Below are positions 1 through 11,538 of a DNA stretch of 64,000 nt, piece by piece (position 1 is the stretch's first letter; every line of letters begins with the position of its first letter). A program made the translations under genes and the position numbers. The stretch lies in the NCBI RefSeq assembly GCF_023898315.1, contig NC_064622.1:273845503-273909502 (forward strand), given 5' to 3'. The stretch comes from Schistocerca nitens (lineage: Eukaryota; Arthropoda; Insecta; Orthoptera; Acrididae). Below the pieces are notes generated by a model. That model did not search any database. It saw nothing but the letters and a program-made list of their open reading frames with translations, and was not told the origin of the DNA.

Positions 1-258
1 CAAAGCGAAAAAAGTGGTCCAACTAAACCATTTATGTTTCTTTACGTACTACACGAATATGTAATAAAAATGGGGGTTCCTATTTAAAAAAAAACGCAGT
101 TGATATCCGTTTGGCCTATGGCAGCGCCGTCTAGCGGGCCAACCATAGCGCCATCTGGTTTCCTCCTTCAAGCTAGACGAATTTCGTTCTGTGTAGTTTT
201 TTGGTTTGATGCTTATTTCGTGAGATATTTGGCCGGTCACTATCAATGGATTACCCTG
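1..258 (+). mobile_element. Right terminal repeat of a mariner-like element cut by the window edge
   Basis: This stretch matches, almost base for base, the right end of the element at 31658-35091 (its copy is at about 34835-35091) and, inverted, the left end at 31658. It stops at 258 before a TA dinucleotide, the expected target duplication of Tc1/mariner elements. The rest of the copy lies left of the window. The ORFs on both strands here also appear in the other copies of this non-coding terminal repeat, so they are not genes. Confidence 0.75.
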
Positions 259-395
259 TATATAATGGCTAACCCGGGACACAGTCGCCAAAGCCCACCG
301 CAGGTTGCCCATCTAACAGCTTCCATAGCCTTCAGAAATTTGATTTTCAGTATTTCGTACAGTTGTTGACCGAATTTAATAAAATTTAAATGCTG

Positions 396-1004
396 TCATG
401 CTCTAATGAGTATACTCAAGAATGAACACAATAAGTCAAACATTACAGTCAGAAACTGTGTATATGTCTCAATGCAGTCTAGCTCGCTACACGGAAATTC
501 CCCTACTATAAAGGGGGTTCGGAAAATCCGATTACAAACTTCTATGACTTGTAGAGGGAAGTGAGTAGACAATATTCTGAACTGGAACATGTTCGGAAGC
601 GTTCTGTTTCCGTGCTACAACCATTTGAAAAAAAAAAAAATCTTGGAAACACTACCACTTTTACAAGTAATTAATTGTGTGTGTCTCAGCACATCATTTG
701 TTTTACAAATCCACTCATTAATAGCTAAAGAAACTGCTCTTGTACCTATCGACCGGTTCTCTTCAACGTGATGCAGTACCATCTCTTCCAATATGGGTGC
801 GTGGCGTCTCCCTGGAGCACCACAGTCACGTCTGCTGATGGCGAAAGTCTGCTTTCCGTAAGATGTTGTGCAATTGTAGCGAAAAGGTTATGCGATGAAG
901 TCGGACGTTGTGGAGAGCGATCTTAATAAACGGCGACGAGCAGCTCTTCCATTACCGTGAGCTTCGCCATTCAGAAGGATCATGTCGGTATCGTCTGCGA
1001 ATTT
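396..1004 (-). pseudogene. Degraded Tc1/mariner transposase, helix-turn-helix half
   Basis: Read on the minus strand from about 1004, one frame carries the pattern of insect mariner-type N-terminal helix-turn-helix domains (DUF4817-like): GNGRAARR near the start, then a long helix reading LEEMVLHHVEENRSIGTRAV and NDVLRH. Only one stop codon, at about 889, breaks this first part. From about 590 to 396 a shifted frame (LQVIEVCNRIFR onward) is compatible with the linker before the first catalytic aspartate, but it is badly eroded. No catalytic triad or terminal repeats could be assigned. It is separate from the terminal repeat at 1-258, which ends at its own TA. Family assignment rests on recall of the domain pattern. 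Confidence 0.5.
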
Positions 1005-1135
1005 GTAAGGTGCCTCTTACGCGAGGAAGACATTTTTACCAATTTTAATAAATTATTGTCTCTTATTGAGGTATTCGCGATAGTTAGGAAGTGCTGTAGT
1101 CCGTAGCCGGCCATGAGTCGGAGAGCATTTCCCAC

Positions 1136-2269
1136 TAGTGATGGGGAGCTCGTGAATGAGTCGTTCAAATGAACGCTTCGCTCCAGTGAAGTGTGAACTA
1201 ACCACTCAATTTCAATGAACTGGTACTTCAAACTCTTCACAGATAGCACACTCCACACTTTTTTCTAGTTCACTCACTCTCTCCCCCCTCTCCCTCTCCC
1301 ACTACACCGGCGCTACGTCACTCTTTCTCCCTTCACTTCAGTTCTCCCTCTACTGCCTGTGGAGGAATCGCGCGGTGTTTGTGGGGAACGACAGGTTTAC
1401 GAGTGGCTGGGGAGGTGAGGGGCGTAGAGAATGTAGCGTCAGCTGCTTCCTACAGTGCTGACATCATTACCCGTGACTATTTGTGCAGTTAAACTTCGCG
1501 TCTACGGGTAGCCTACCGTTGGCAGCGCTTGCAGACAAATGAATATTAAAGATACAAACAAAGAGGCTGGCTGTGTGAGCACGCACAGCCAACATGAAAA
1601 TAAGAGGTTTGTTAATAACACTGAAAGAGGTATTTTACGTGAAATCGTACCAGTGACTACAGGTGACAGTTTACGTTTTGAATCTGGAGGGCTATTACTC
1701 TCAACAAAAATAAAATCTACAGGAAAACTTCTGAATAATTACTTAACGTAGATATATAGACTTTGTGACAGTGGTAAACATACTCATTCTATTTTGGATT
1801 AAGTTTTAAAAGGAACATAAAATTGGACTGCAATTCGTTGGTAGCCCTAGTTTTCAGTCCATGAATACAACAAATAATGTTTAATTTGGCAGATAAAGAC
1901 TTTTTTGGGCGCTTCATGAGAAAATGTCGAGCAAGATTAAATGTAATACCTTCTTTATATGTGACAGGCTCCTCTGTTTATCTTTCCTTTGTCCCACTCG
2001 ACCATGCTCTATTTAAGTTAACTCAGACGCTGTAAGAGCGTAAAACGTTGCGTGCACGTTACTGCATAGTTCGGCCATATGTTGGTAAAATTATGAAGCT
2101 TTATTGTACGAGCGAGGCGAAGCGAGCGCAGCCGCGGCTGAGCGGCGAACTGGGCAACTTCGCCAGGCTTCTGTACTTCATGAACGAACTACTTCATTTG
2201 AACGCTTCACGGCAAAGAGTGAAATGAATGAAGTAGTTCACGGGAATGAACGAGTTCGACCCATCTCTA
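1136..2269. mobile_element. Non-autonomous hAT element (MITE-like, 1134 bp)
   Basis: The element is bracketed by a perfect 8-bp direct repeat, TTTCCCAC (1128-1135 and 2270-2277), the target-site length of hAT transposons. The ends are imperfect inverted repeats: TAGTGATGGGGAGCTCGTGA on the left, and TAGAGATGGGTCGAACTCGT read inwards from the right. Subterminal regions are full of GTTCATTTGAACG-type palindromic motifs, likely transposase binding sites. Internal frames, including a 70-aa one at 1539-1751, match nothing I recognise and no hAT dimerisation domain is visible, so it would need transposase from elsewhere. Confidence 0.8.
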
Positions 2270-2277
2270 TTTCCCAC

Positions 2278-3739
2278 GCTGGCTGGCTAGGTCACAAAGC
2301 GACCATATGTCGCGCGTAGTGGGGTGGGGCTCGGCGCTGGACCTTAGCAACAAGTGTCAGCCTGGGAAATGTACATGACGGGAAGTACCGCCATCTTGGC
2401 GCCAAAGTCACCGATTCTGTTTATTTATATTTAATAATTAAAGTCATTTATGACAACATGAATACTAGGAGTGGCCTCTGGATGTTTAAAACTATTTATC
2501 ATAATTTTGCCTCGTTAAAATTCACACCCGTTCATTAACAAATGCATATCTTAGTAAGTACGAACTTGATCGGAAATCCACGAACGGTGACGAAACTAGT
2601 AAGAGATACGGACTGCGCGCCAAAGTCGGCAGTCGGCGTTAAGAGCTCTTCCTGTCTTGTTCTATGGTAGCCATGCTCTCGCTGACGAGTAGTTTGTGAC
2701 ATGAGTGTTTCTTTATTGATCTAATAGGAATAAAAGTGATATTACGGCATTCTGAATGTTAATTTAGATTAAATAAATACCCCAAAGTTGATCGACAGCA
2801 ATTTGAGGTAATTAGCTTCCACCGACAGACACATCCAATGCGCCAATGAAGAATCTGCATGGGACGACATTTACGAGAGCTGCACCGCGCTCAGGTAGGA
2901 GGAAATCCGACGACACGACCCACCAAGGCGGATCACGGAAAGTCCGACTTACATTCGCAAATTCCGGGTGGAAATGCTGATCAGTTATACTGTACGTCAC
3001 ATACACCACCCTCCACGGACTTGCGGCTAAGCTGAGTAATAACAGTACCAGTTTAGAAGCTAAGGGATCTTGCAACTTGTAATCAAACATGTCGCTCTAA
3101 CACTCACATACACACGAATGAGACTCAAACCAGGTCAGAAAGGTAGGTTAGAAGTCAAATGATTTCAGCCGACCCGACGTAAAGACCCCCCCCCCCCCCC
3201 CTCCATGATGGTTACCTTGTTGCATACCTACCCAGCAAACACGTTTTCAAACTGTTGTAAAACGGAAAAGGTACGTTTCCGGACATGAGTTCCTATTCAA
3301 AATATTATGTACTCACCCCCCCCCCCCCCTAAAAGTACTAGCAGTTTGTAATGAAAATTTCCACACACCCTGTATTCATCTGATATTTGAGAACGAGAAC
3401 ACTTAGCGACTTTCAACCAGCTTTAAACATAATTTCAAACCTTTATGAAGTTGTTTCTCGCTGACACTCCCCCACAAAATGATGTAAGGACAAAAGTTAA
3501 TCGTTTATGGAGTGCAAATTACCCACACTGTACTCTTCCAGTGTCTAATAATCAGAGCACTTAGCGACTTCCAACAAACTTCAAACATAATTTCAAACCT
3601 TTTCTCGCTTACAGGTCCAACGTCAAATATTTTACAAGTTAACTCACTTGTAGAATAACCATACGTTTGGAGCTGTTTTACACGTGGGAGTTCGATTCTT
3701 TACAGACTCGAGGGTTTATTGGTGAACCACGAATTACTC
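2278..3739. other. Gene-free stretch with poly(C) tracts
   Basis: I see no gene here. The region contains two homopolymeric C runs (about 3186-3202 and 3316-3329) and a degenerate duplicated segment described separately. A 92-aa minus frame (2812-3090) has no recognisable motif. Confidence 0.5.
3388..3604. repeat. Degenerate direct repeat, period about 160 bp
   Basis: The segment around 3392-3442 (ACACTTAGCGACTTTCAACC onward) recurs at 3554-3602 with a few substitutions, both ending in AACATAATTTCAAACCTTT. The spacing is about 160 bp. It looks like a remnant of a tandem minisatellite or of the body of an unrecognised transposable element. Confidence 0.6.
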
Positions 3740-3940
3740 GCCGGCCGCTGTGACCGAGCGGTTCTAGGCGCTTCAGTCTGGAACCACGCGACCGCTACGG
3801 TCGCAGGTTCGAATCCTGCCTCGGGCATGGATGTGTGTGATGTCCTTAGGTTAGTTAGGTTTAAGTAGTTCTAAGTTCTAGGGGACTGATGACCTCAAAT
3901 GTTAAGTCCCATAGTGCTCAGAGCCATTTGAACCATTTGA
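3740..3940 (+). repeat. tRNA-derived SINE, family A, full length
   Basis: A 201-bp SINE flanked by an exact 11-bp target duplication ACGAATTACTC (3729-3739 and 3941-3951). The head is tRNA-like with a pol III box A (GACCGAGCGGTTCTAGGCG) and box B (GGTTCGAATCC). The body carries ccttaggttagttaggttt and the 3' end is a double CCATTTGAA. Five further copies lie in this window (4830, 22681, 25414 and 61228, plus the related interrupted copy at 35596/39849), so the family is abundant. The perfect duplication suggests a fairly recent insertion. Confidence 0.9.
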
Positions 3941-4506
3941 ACGAATTACTCACGTTAGCGTCTTTTATGCAGTGTCCCCTGATTTGGCGAAACCCTTACA
4001 AATCTAAGTTTTCCCATTCGCTTTCCCCGCTACTTATTTAATATTTTTATCGAGTTTCTTGTCGCTTAGCAGTATTACTGCTAAATACTTTAAAGATGTG
4101 ACAGGCTGCGCGAGTTTACTCCTGATCTTATAATCTAACACTATCGAATACTTTCTCTTTCTACGGTCGTTGTCTTGTATTATGAGAACGTAATTTTTCG
4201 TGGTGATATTTATGCACAAACGTTTCTCTGTTTAATCAGCGTCGCAGATAAGTTTGTATGCTCATTCCACGACTTCCTCCGTCGTCACTGTACGAAAACA
4301 ACTGAGTTGCGAGTTGTTTCGACGGAACGGCCACTACTTCGTGTGACCTCTCCTTCCGTTTTCCCTCTCTGATGAGCCATCCGTATTCTTCCGCATTGAT
4401 ACAGGGTGACAATTATTGAATAGTGTGAAAAAAACGTAAATTAGTTAAAAACCACGGCATGCACACACTTTATTCAACATGTAAACGTCACTACGGATAT
4501 TCGGAT

Positions 4507-5390
4507 TTAGGTTACCACACGTTCTTTATGCCTGCCGTCATGTGGCGCAGACGAATAGCGATATTCAGCATGACCCTCTGAAGCGTCGGAATATCGATGC
4601 TGTCGATGACCTTCTGTTTCCAGCTCAACAGTGGTTTTGGGGTTACTGGTGTACACTTCATCTTTAATACAGCCCCACAAAAACGAGTCGCATTTTTTCA
4701 GATCCGTAGAATGTAGCGGGGAATCGAGGCCCATGCCAGTGGCCTCTGGGTACCCCAGAGCCATAATGCGGTTTCCAGAATGCTTCTTCAGGACACCAAA
4801 CACTCTCCTGCTTCGATGGAATCGAGCTCAAATGGTTCAAATGGCTCTGAGCACTATGCGACTTAACTTCTCAGGTCATCAGTCGCCTAGAACTTAGAAC
4901 TAATTAAACCCAACTAACCTAAGGACATCACACACATCCATGCCCGAGGCAGGATTCGAACCTGCGACCGTAGCGGTCGCCCGGCTCCAGACTGCAGCGC
5001 CCAGAACCGCACGGCCACTCTGGCCGGCCAATCGAGCTCAGTCTTGCATGAACCACACCTTGTGGAAATCAGGGTCACTTGGATAATGGGGATGAAATCA
5101 TCTCCCAAAACCTTAACTTATCCGTGCCATCAAGGAATATCGTACCGATTATTCCGTGACTGCACATTGCTCACCATACAGTTATCACTTAAGGGTTAAG
5201 AGACTTCCCGATAGCAAAATGCGGATTCTCAGTCCCCCAAATGCGCCAGTTTTGCTTATTGACGAATCTATCCAAATGAATGTGAGATACGCCACTAAAC
5301 CACACCATATTAGTTCCCATAATACCCCACGGCCAACCGTGCAGTTTGAACGTCCTAAAGCAAACCGTTCATAAGTTATGACGATTTTAT
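4507..5390 (-). pseudogene. Broken Tc1/mariner transposase (D47D type)
   Basis: The minus strand, skipping the SINE at 4830-5029, reads WFMQD at about 5045-5060, then after the insertion VFGVLKKH, RIMALGYP, and KKCDSFLWGCIKDEVY, ending near 4507. These align with the intact transposase at 32720-33805 (WFMQDG, VIALGYP, NPCDFFLWGHLKDQVY). A stop follows the QD aspartate directly. The upstream part (5100-5390), with WRISHSFG-like and LSDNCMV-like remnants of the first catalytic block, has many stops. Counting the stop as one residue, 47 positions separate the second and third catalytic aspartates, as in the intact relative. Non-functional. Confidence 0.65.
4830..5029 (-). repeat. SINE family A nested in a transposase
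   Basis: Minus-strand SINE of 200 bp with an exact 10-bp target duplication AATCGAGCTC (4820-4829 and 5030-5039). It contains the same tRNA-like head with box B (GGTTCGAATCC on the minus strand) as the copy at 3740. The duplicated 10 bp are transposase coding sequence, so the insertion came after the transposon. Confidence 0.92.
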
Positions 5391-5394
5391 TTCG

Positions 5395-5532
5395 TGATGA
5401 TGATGAAGTCCCATACTCTGAGGAGCGTAGGGGACGATGCGGGAGACCCGCATCGCTGTACTAGGCAAGGTCCTAGTGGAGATGGTTTGCCATTGCCTTC
5501 CTCCAACCGTAATGGGGATGAATGATGATGAT
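5395..5532. repeat. Fragment of another SINE body
   Basis: This 140-bp piece (TGGTTTGCCATTGCCTTCCT through a run of GATGATGAT) interrupts the 5' part of the decayed transposon. The CCATTGCCTTCCTCC and GATGATGAT combination is one I associate with the body of a tRNA-derived insect SINE, but no tRNA head or clear duplication is present. The identification is by recall. Confidence 0.4.
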
Positions 5533-5940
5533 ATAGTTCAATAATTATCATCCCGTGCTTTGCGCGCGATGGCCACGCCGCTCGTCATGCTCCACGCACC
5601 GTCCCGTCATTAAGACATGCACACACCGATGCAGTGTGACGTATGGATAAGCCACGCAAAATGCAAGACAGCGTCTATTCGGAACCCACTCCATCAGTGC
5701 CGAAGAAAATGTTATTCAAACCAATCGTGTATACATGTGTATGAACGGACACACCACTTACAACTGTTAGCAAGCTTTCTGTCACGAATGGTAACGCTCT
5801 CTCGAAGTCGATGCTTTATGTACCATAATTGTTTTCGACAAAGCACGCCAAGCCCAGTTCAGAGTACTGCCCTTCTTGTGCACATAGTAAACACTCTTTC
5901 ACCTTGTGTTCCTCACCCTGTACCTATAATACCCCATTAA

Positions 5941-6707
5941 GGGGGTAGGAGGTCAAACTGGTCGACTTGGAGCAGGAGAGACACCACAGGGACATTTTAG
6001 TTTCCACAGTCTATACTTTTACAAGTAAATACATAAAACTTTGTCAGCATGACCAGGAAGGATTCAGAATTCACACTCATAGCAGTGGAAGTTCAAAAAC
6101 ATAACAAAATACATTTGTTTTACATGTGAAATTTCATCATGTTTTCACTTATATTGGCTGCATTTTTGCTATAGGTACACTTTTCTTCGTAAGTAAGAGA
6201 GATTCTTCGATGAATTTTGCACAGCATACAAACCATGCTTACAGGTGTATGGAACTATAGAATTTCCGAGCTCTATTAAAAACTGTGGTAAAAATTGAGA
6301 TAGTTAATTAAAAACTTAATTTTTTTTCTAAACATGAAGTTTAAAGTGTAACAGCTCATTCGTTTTTCCATGAACTAAATAAATTGTTGAGTTTCACACA
6401 ACTGTAAGTATGCTTTGTACGCTGTGCAAAATCCATCGAAGAATCTCTGTTACTTATGAAGAAAAGTGAACGTATAGCAACAAATGCACTCAATAGTAAG
6501 TGAAAAAATGATGAAATTTCACATGTAAAAAAAATTATTCTGTTATGTTTTTGAACTTCCAGTAATATGAGTGTGAATCCTGAATCCTTCCTTGCCACGC
6601 TGACAAAGTTTTATGAATTTATTTGTAAAAGTATACACAGTGGGAATTAAAATGTCATGTGGTGCATCTTCTGCTCCAAGTTGGCCCGTTTGACGTCCTA
6701 CCCCCCC
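5941..6707. mobile_element. 767-bp palindromic (foldback) element with TTAA target site
   Basis: TTAA lies directly outside both ends (5937-5940 and 6708-6711). The sequence inside folds on itself: the left end GGGGGTAGGAGGTCAAAC matches, inverted, the right end GTTTGACGTCCTACCCCCC, and similarity continues inward for roughly 330 bp per arm (for example AACATAACA...CATGTGAAATTTCATCAT against its inverse near 6505-6550), leaving a short centre near 6310-6350. TTAA is the target of piggyBac-type transposases, but those usually start CCC rather than GGG. No transposase is encoded; a minus frame at 6356-6598 is arm sequence. Confidence 0.75.
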
Positions 6708-6711
6708 TTAA

Positions 6712-9350
6712 GCCTTTTTATAGGTACATGTTATCTTGCCCCAGATGATAAATCGATATACCCTTGTCGTAGCCGCAACCGAGCACTCTACTGGTTCACA
6801 GAAATTTAATATTGATTGATACCCCCCTGGGGGACCCCTTTTTGGAGGAACAGAATAGAGTGAAAACTTCTAACTCTGTAAATTCTGATTTCGCTATCCA
6901 GTCTGCCCGCCAACCAACTTATATCCGCCCGTTAACACCTTTCTGTGTCCAAAAAATTCCTTGAAGGCTGCTAATACCGCAACCGCACTAATTTTCATCA
7001 CCTAACTTCGAACTGAACAGAAAACCTTCGCAGTACGCAATGTGAAGGCTGCTCTGGAAATCGTCGATTGGAGTTGAAGTTACGTGCTTACAGTCTGTCT
7101 AAGGTACCCTTCCCTGAAGCTCCCAAGCCTCACTAACCTGCACCACCGATTATCCGCATCCCCATCCTTTATCAAAGCGAAAGCATTTTTTTTTTTAGGT
7201 CTGCCTATTCCAGTCGTGTACGAGAAGCCATTTTCATCGAGTTGTGTGCTAACAATTCACGCATGTATCTTGCAGCAAGGGTCCACGCCTTTATAATTGC
7301 ACCCGCTACTGCCGAAGAACATGACTACTGAGAAATTGTTTGGCTTTCCACATTGCGTGTTGTAACGTTGTGTATATCGCCTTCGTTGCTACGTTGAGCG
7401 TCGAGCTAGACAGTCGAATATTTCGTATAAGCTTTGTTCCTTATTCCTATCGTACTAAGTTTTCCCCGAAAACAAGAGATACCATTCTGATGCATCAACT
7501 CCAAATCTTAACCACTTTCAAGCTAACGAAAGAGTATTGAATGTCTTCCACTAACCTGTCACTAAACTATCCTGCCGAATATCTGATAGCAATACCTGGA
7601 AAGAATACATTGACATCGTAATATCATAATGAGCTTTAGCACTGTGCCAGTCAGTGTAACATCTCAATACTGTTTTTCATTCCATTGTTTCCGTGTCTAA
7701 GTACACTCGTATGAGTAGGTGATACTGCCATCCATGGCGACTTAACACGAGCCACTGATGTTCAGAACATATAGATATACTATCCGACATGTCAACCTGA
7801 ATTTTACCAGACTTTCCCTGTTGCGTGACTTGGCCAGCTAGTCCCTTTTTAACTACAAGCGCACAAACTCAGCAGCTACATCTACCCTGAGGATTACGTT
7901 TGTTTACACCTTGAAATCCACTGAGTGCAGCCAGAGCAAAATAGAACGTTCACAAGCGGAAACCTCCAAGCCTTTTCACCCGCGTTGTGTCAGTACTTAG
8001 TCATCCAGTTATTACCCTCGTAGGTAGCAGCCAGTTATATTCGGTGTCGTAACCCTATGTTGACTGTCACCCTACCAAGTTCTATTTCCACCTCCCTATT
8101 TCGTATTCCCAAGGCATGGACACCCACCCACAACATAGAACTAGTTTGCAAGAAGATACCAAGTCTCATATCAAACACTTTCTATCATTCCTATGGCCTT
8201 TGAGTACTATGAACGTCAGTATAGTTAAGCAATAACTGTATTTTGAGATTCATTTATACACCCAATCGCTTAAGACGGAGAATGCGTACGCCTAGAACCT
8301 TATGCTATCGTAAGGAAAGACTTCCCAAACTCTACGTAGTAGCTTAGCCCTCTAGAAAATTATGCACACACTATTTTGTTACCCCAATGTTATATGCCAC
8401 TTTTTCATGTACCCCTGTTTCCTTTGTAAGCACTCTCCCGGGGCCTGTACTAAAATTCCCCCTGTAAGCGTGTTCCAGGCGCTATGCTGTTATCTGTGAG
8501 TCGATAACCACCTGTCAGCCACTACGATGTGGTGGGTATACAAATGGGCCCACCTCGCCGCCCTGCTGCAACCGAGTGTTTTGTAAGTCCAGTTGGCCAT
8601 CTACCGTGCAGCAGCAATTACCAATCACCAGTTTGTTGTAAGTTTAGCATTATAGAATGCCCTTGCAAAGTAACTAACTGAAAGTAAAAAGTAGAGCCTT
8701 TCCCTCCTTTTAGTCTGCAAGGCTCCTATGCCCAACACCACCTTGTCTGAGGGAGCAACTTCATACTTCTTAAAAATTTTTTGAATTGTAATTGCTGCTG
8801 CTGTAGAAACGGGAGAGGTACGCAGGGCCGCTAGTTCAGAAGGAATTATGCTATGGATAACACAAAAATTTTAAAGTTTTTATTATCTGCCTTTCAATTT
8901 CAGGTAACGTAAAATACCTGCTCGGAGCTGGTTTGACCCGGCTGCCCACCCGGCCACGCCACAAGCTGTCCACGTGAATACCAATCAGCTACCCATGGGT
9001 AAAAATATTGAGTGCATGAAGCCGCTACTCCCGTGGTCCGCTCAGAGAAAGCCAATAGTGTGCGAGGGATCTACGACGCGAGGCGATCAGCGATGAGACG
9101 TAGCCACAAAGGCGACGCTCTCTTCTCTGCTGGCTCTTGAACCGAACAGACGCACCCACCCTTGTCTCCCTGATGGCTTCCTCTCAGCCCCCATATTTCA
9201 ACACCTCTGAACTGGTGACGTCCTCCTGGTGACCCTGTATACCGAATCTGAATAAATTTTCTTTTTGGTCTAACCCGTCATTTTGCTTCAAACGAAGGGA
9301 TGTCCCAACCTCGACCGGGCGCTCCTGACTGTCCGGAACAGGGGCAGGTT
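6712..9350. other. 2.6 kb without recognisable genes or repeats
   Basis: Only short frames (66-70 aa) with no recognised motif occur. The part at about 8930-9350 is more GC-rich, contains an AATAAA signal near 9250, and could be a fragment of an LTR or of a transcribed 3' end, but no partner repeat, primer-binding site or coding domain supports that. Confidence 0.4.
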
Positions 9351-9470
9351 TACAACTGGTTCAGAGCAAACAGCTTAACCCTTAATCTTGCAAAAACTTA
9401 TATAATGCAGTTTCAAACAAATAAAAGTGATTTGCAGGTACCAGAAGTAGAGGCAAAGGGCATACACTGA
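9351..9470 (+). pseudogene. Fragment of a LINE reverse transcriptase
   Basis: The plus strand reads NWFRANSLTLNLAKTYIMQF, a segment just downstream of the YADD block in CR1/jockey-like reverse transcriptases. The same segment appears as HWFLANSLLLNFEKTHYMQF in the LINE at 48356-50270. Nothing upstream extends the match and it ends near 9470, shortly before the Tc1 element. It is an orphan fragment. Confidence 0.6.
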
Positions 9471-9545
9471 ATGACACACTATTTTTGAACATCCCATGCA
9501 TCCTGATGGATGACAGAGTGAGGCCGCAAGTGGATAAGATAACTA

Positions 9546-11015
9546 CACTCATGCTCATAAATTAAGAATAATTGCAGAATGTGGTGCCACACAACGTGGC
9601 ACTACACAAAACTGGCGCTAATAACATAGGCACATAGGGAACACACACGACACAGATCAGTAAGTCTACAGTATTGGTGATAAGTTGAGAAAACCGTCAC
9701 GAAACATGTGTTACAAAACCCCACTGTTTCTTGCGCATGTACCCCGACATCAATATGGGATATGATCACCATGCACACGTACACACACTGTACAACGTGT
9801 TGGCATACTCTGGATCAGGTGGTCAAGCAGCAGCTGGGGTATAGCCTCCCATTCTTACACCAGTGCCTGTCGGAGCTCCTGAAGTGTCGTTGGGGTCTGA
9901 GGACGTGTAGCAATACATCGACCGAGAGCTTCCCAGACGTGCTCGATGGAGTTTAGGTCTGGAGAACAGGCAGGCCACTCCATTCGCCTGATATCTTCTG
10001 TTTCAAGGTACTCCTCCAAGATGGCAGTTCGGTGGGGCCCTGCGTTATCATCCATCAGGAGGGAGGTGGGACCCACTGCACCCCTGAAAAGGCGGACACA
10101 CTGGTGCAAAATGACGTCCCGATACACCTAACCTGTTACGGTTCCTCTGTCAAAGACATGCAGGGGTGTATGTGCACCAATCACAATCCCACCCCACACC
10201 ATCAAACCACGACCTCCATACAGGGCCCTTTCAATGACATTAAGAGGTTGGTATCTGGTTCCTGGTTCACGCCAGATGAAGACCTGGCGAGAATCACTGT
10301 TCAGATTATAACTGGACCCGTCTGTGAACGTAACCTGGGACCACTGTTCCAATGACCATATACTGTGTTCTTGACACCAGGCTTTACGGGCTCTCCTGTG
10401 ACCAGGGGTAGTGGGATGCACCTTGCAGGTCTCCGGGCGAATAAACCATGTCTGTTCAGTCTTCTGTAGACTGTGTGTCTGGAGGCAACTGTTCCAATGG
10501 CTGCGGTAAGGTCCCGAGCAAGGCTACCTGCTACCGTGACCGTCTGCGGCCACTGATTGTGAGATATCGGTCTTCTGATGGTGTTGTACACTGTGGACGT
10601 CCCGTACTGTAGCGTCTGGACATGTTTCCTGTCTGCTGGAATCGCTGCCATAATTTTGAGATCACACTTTGTGGCACACGGAGGGCCCGTGCTACGACCT
10701 GCTGTGTTTGACCAGCCTCCAGTCGCCCTAGTATTCTACCCCCCATAACATCATCAATATGTATTCTTTGAGCCATTTTCAACACAATCACCATTAACAC
10801 ATCTAAAAACGTCTGCACACTTACTCGCTGCACCGTACCCTGACATGCACCAACACACCTCTGCGTATGTGGACTGCTGCCAGCACCACCGTGCAACGAC
10901 CGCAGGTCAAATGCACCGCATGGTCATACCCTGAGGTGATTGAAACCCGCAAACCGCCCACCAGAGCGTTGTTTCATCATGTCTCAGCATTATCCTTAAT
11001 TTATGAGCATGAGTG
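9546..11015 (-). mobile_element. Tc1-like transposon (1470 bp)
   Basis: TA flanks both ends (9544-9545, 11016-11017). Terminal inverted repeats of about 28 bp start CACTCATGCTCATAAATTAA on both sides. The minus strand encodes a full but mutated transposase. The element sits beside a mariner 3' fragment (11038-11485) that it may have truncated. Confidence 0.88.
9735..10776 (-). pseudogene. Tc1-like DD34E transposase, inactivated
   Basis: The start is the ATG at 10776 (MAQRIHIDD). Paired helix-turn-helix domains follow (ILGRLEAGQTQQVVAR, then after a frameshift near 10560-10650 RRPISHNQWPQTVT and VYRRLNRHGLFARRPA). After a second frameshift near 10380-10420 comes the first catalytic block (VTFTDGSSY, where D is followed by G rather than E), then WGGI. 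An in-frame TAG at about 10128 precedes the second block DDNAGPHRTA, and the third reads SPDLNSIEHVW. Exactly 34 residues separate the second aspartate and the glutamate, the Tc1 DD34E signature. A further stop lies at 9855. At least two frameshifts and two stops make it non-functional. Confidence 0.85.
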
Positions 11016-11037
11016 TATTGCACGTGCATATTATTGA

Positions 11038-11485
11038 TCGTTATTGGACCGTTTGAAAACCGCGCTGCAAGAAAAACGCCGGCGGTTGGACCGCGAAAAT
11101 GTCCTTTTCCATCACGACAATGCACCAGCACACGCCTCAGCAGTTGTGCTCGCAAAATTAATGGTAATAGGATTCCAACTCGTTTCACATCCCACCCCCA
11201 TTCACCAGACTTGACTCCCTCGGACTACTACTTGTTCCCCAATTTGAAGGAATGGCTGGTGGGACAAGGATTTTATTCAAACAAGGTGGTGATTGCAGCA
11301 ACTAATAGCTATTTTGCTGACTTGGACAATGCCTATTATTCGGAAGGGATCAACAAATCAGAACATCGTTGGACGAACTGTATAAGTCTAAAAGGAGACT
11401 ATGTCGAAAAATAAAAAAGGTTTACCCCAAACACGTAAGTAGTTTTTATTTTTACACGGACTTTTCAAATGCCCCTCATACACTT
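11038..11485 (+). pseudogene. 3' part of a mariner element with DD34D transposase C-terminus
   Basis: The plus strand encodes LQEKRRRLDRENVLFHHDNA, AHASAVVLAKL, then in a shifted frame HPHSPDLTPSDYYLFPNLKE and a tail ending DYVEK at 11414. The spacing from HHD to PSD is 34 residues once the frameshift (near 11180-11190) is allowed for, as in classic mariner transposases. The 3' flank (TTTACACGGACTTTTC..CCCCTCATA, about 11450-11485) resembles a mariner right end. The N-terminal two-thirds and left end are absent. Confidence 0.75.
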
Positions 11486-11499
11486 ATAGGCTAGTCCAC

Positions 11500-11502
<3 letters not shown>

Positions 11503-11537
<35 letters not shown>
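11503..11537. repeat. (GT)n microsatellite at the 3' tail of a LINE
   Basis: About 17 uninterrupted GT units lie directly at the 3' end of the minus-strand I-clade LINE, where they probably grew from its simple-repeat tail. Confidence 0.9.

Positions 11538-11538
<1 letters not shown>

Larger units (their letters stand above)
4402..5557 (-). mobile_element. Tc1/mariner-superfamily element, decayed
   Basis: The left end begins CAGGGTGACAATTATTGAA after a TA (4400-4401). The right end near 5557 reads inwards CACGGGATGATAATTATTGAA, so imperfect terminal inverted repeats bracket the unit. It encodes a minus-strand transposase relic (4507-5390). A family-A SINE (4830-5029) and a second SINE fragment (about 5395-5532) have inserted into it. 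Confidence 0.7.

Noticed and set aside
2812-3090. 92-aa minus-strand ORF as a gene
   Set aside because: No motif, no homology I recognise, no supporting context; length is compatible with chance.
3740-3830. tRNA gene (leucine/serine-like)
   Set aside because: It is the head of a SINE present in several copies with target duplications; the acceptor stem is not closed.
8930-9350. Possible solo LTR with AATAAA
   Set aside because: No TG...CA ends with target duplication, no second LTR, no primer-binding site and no gag/pol nearby.
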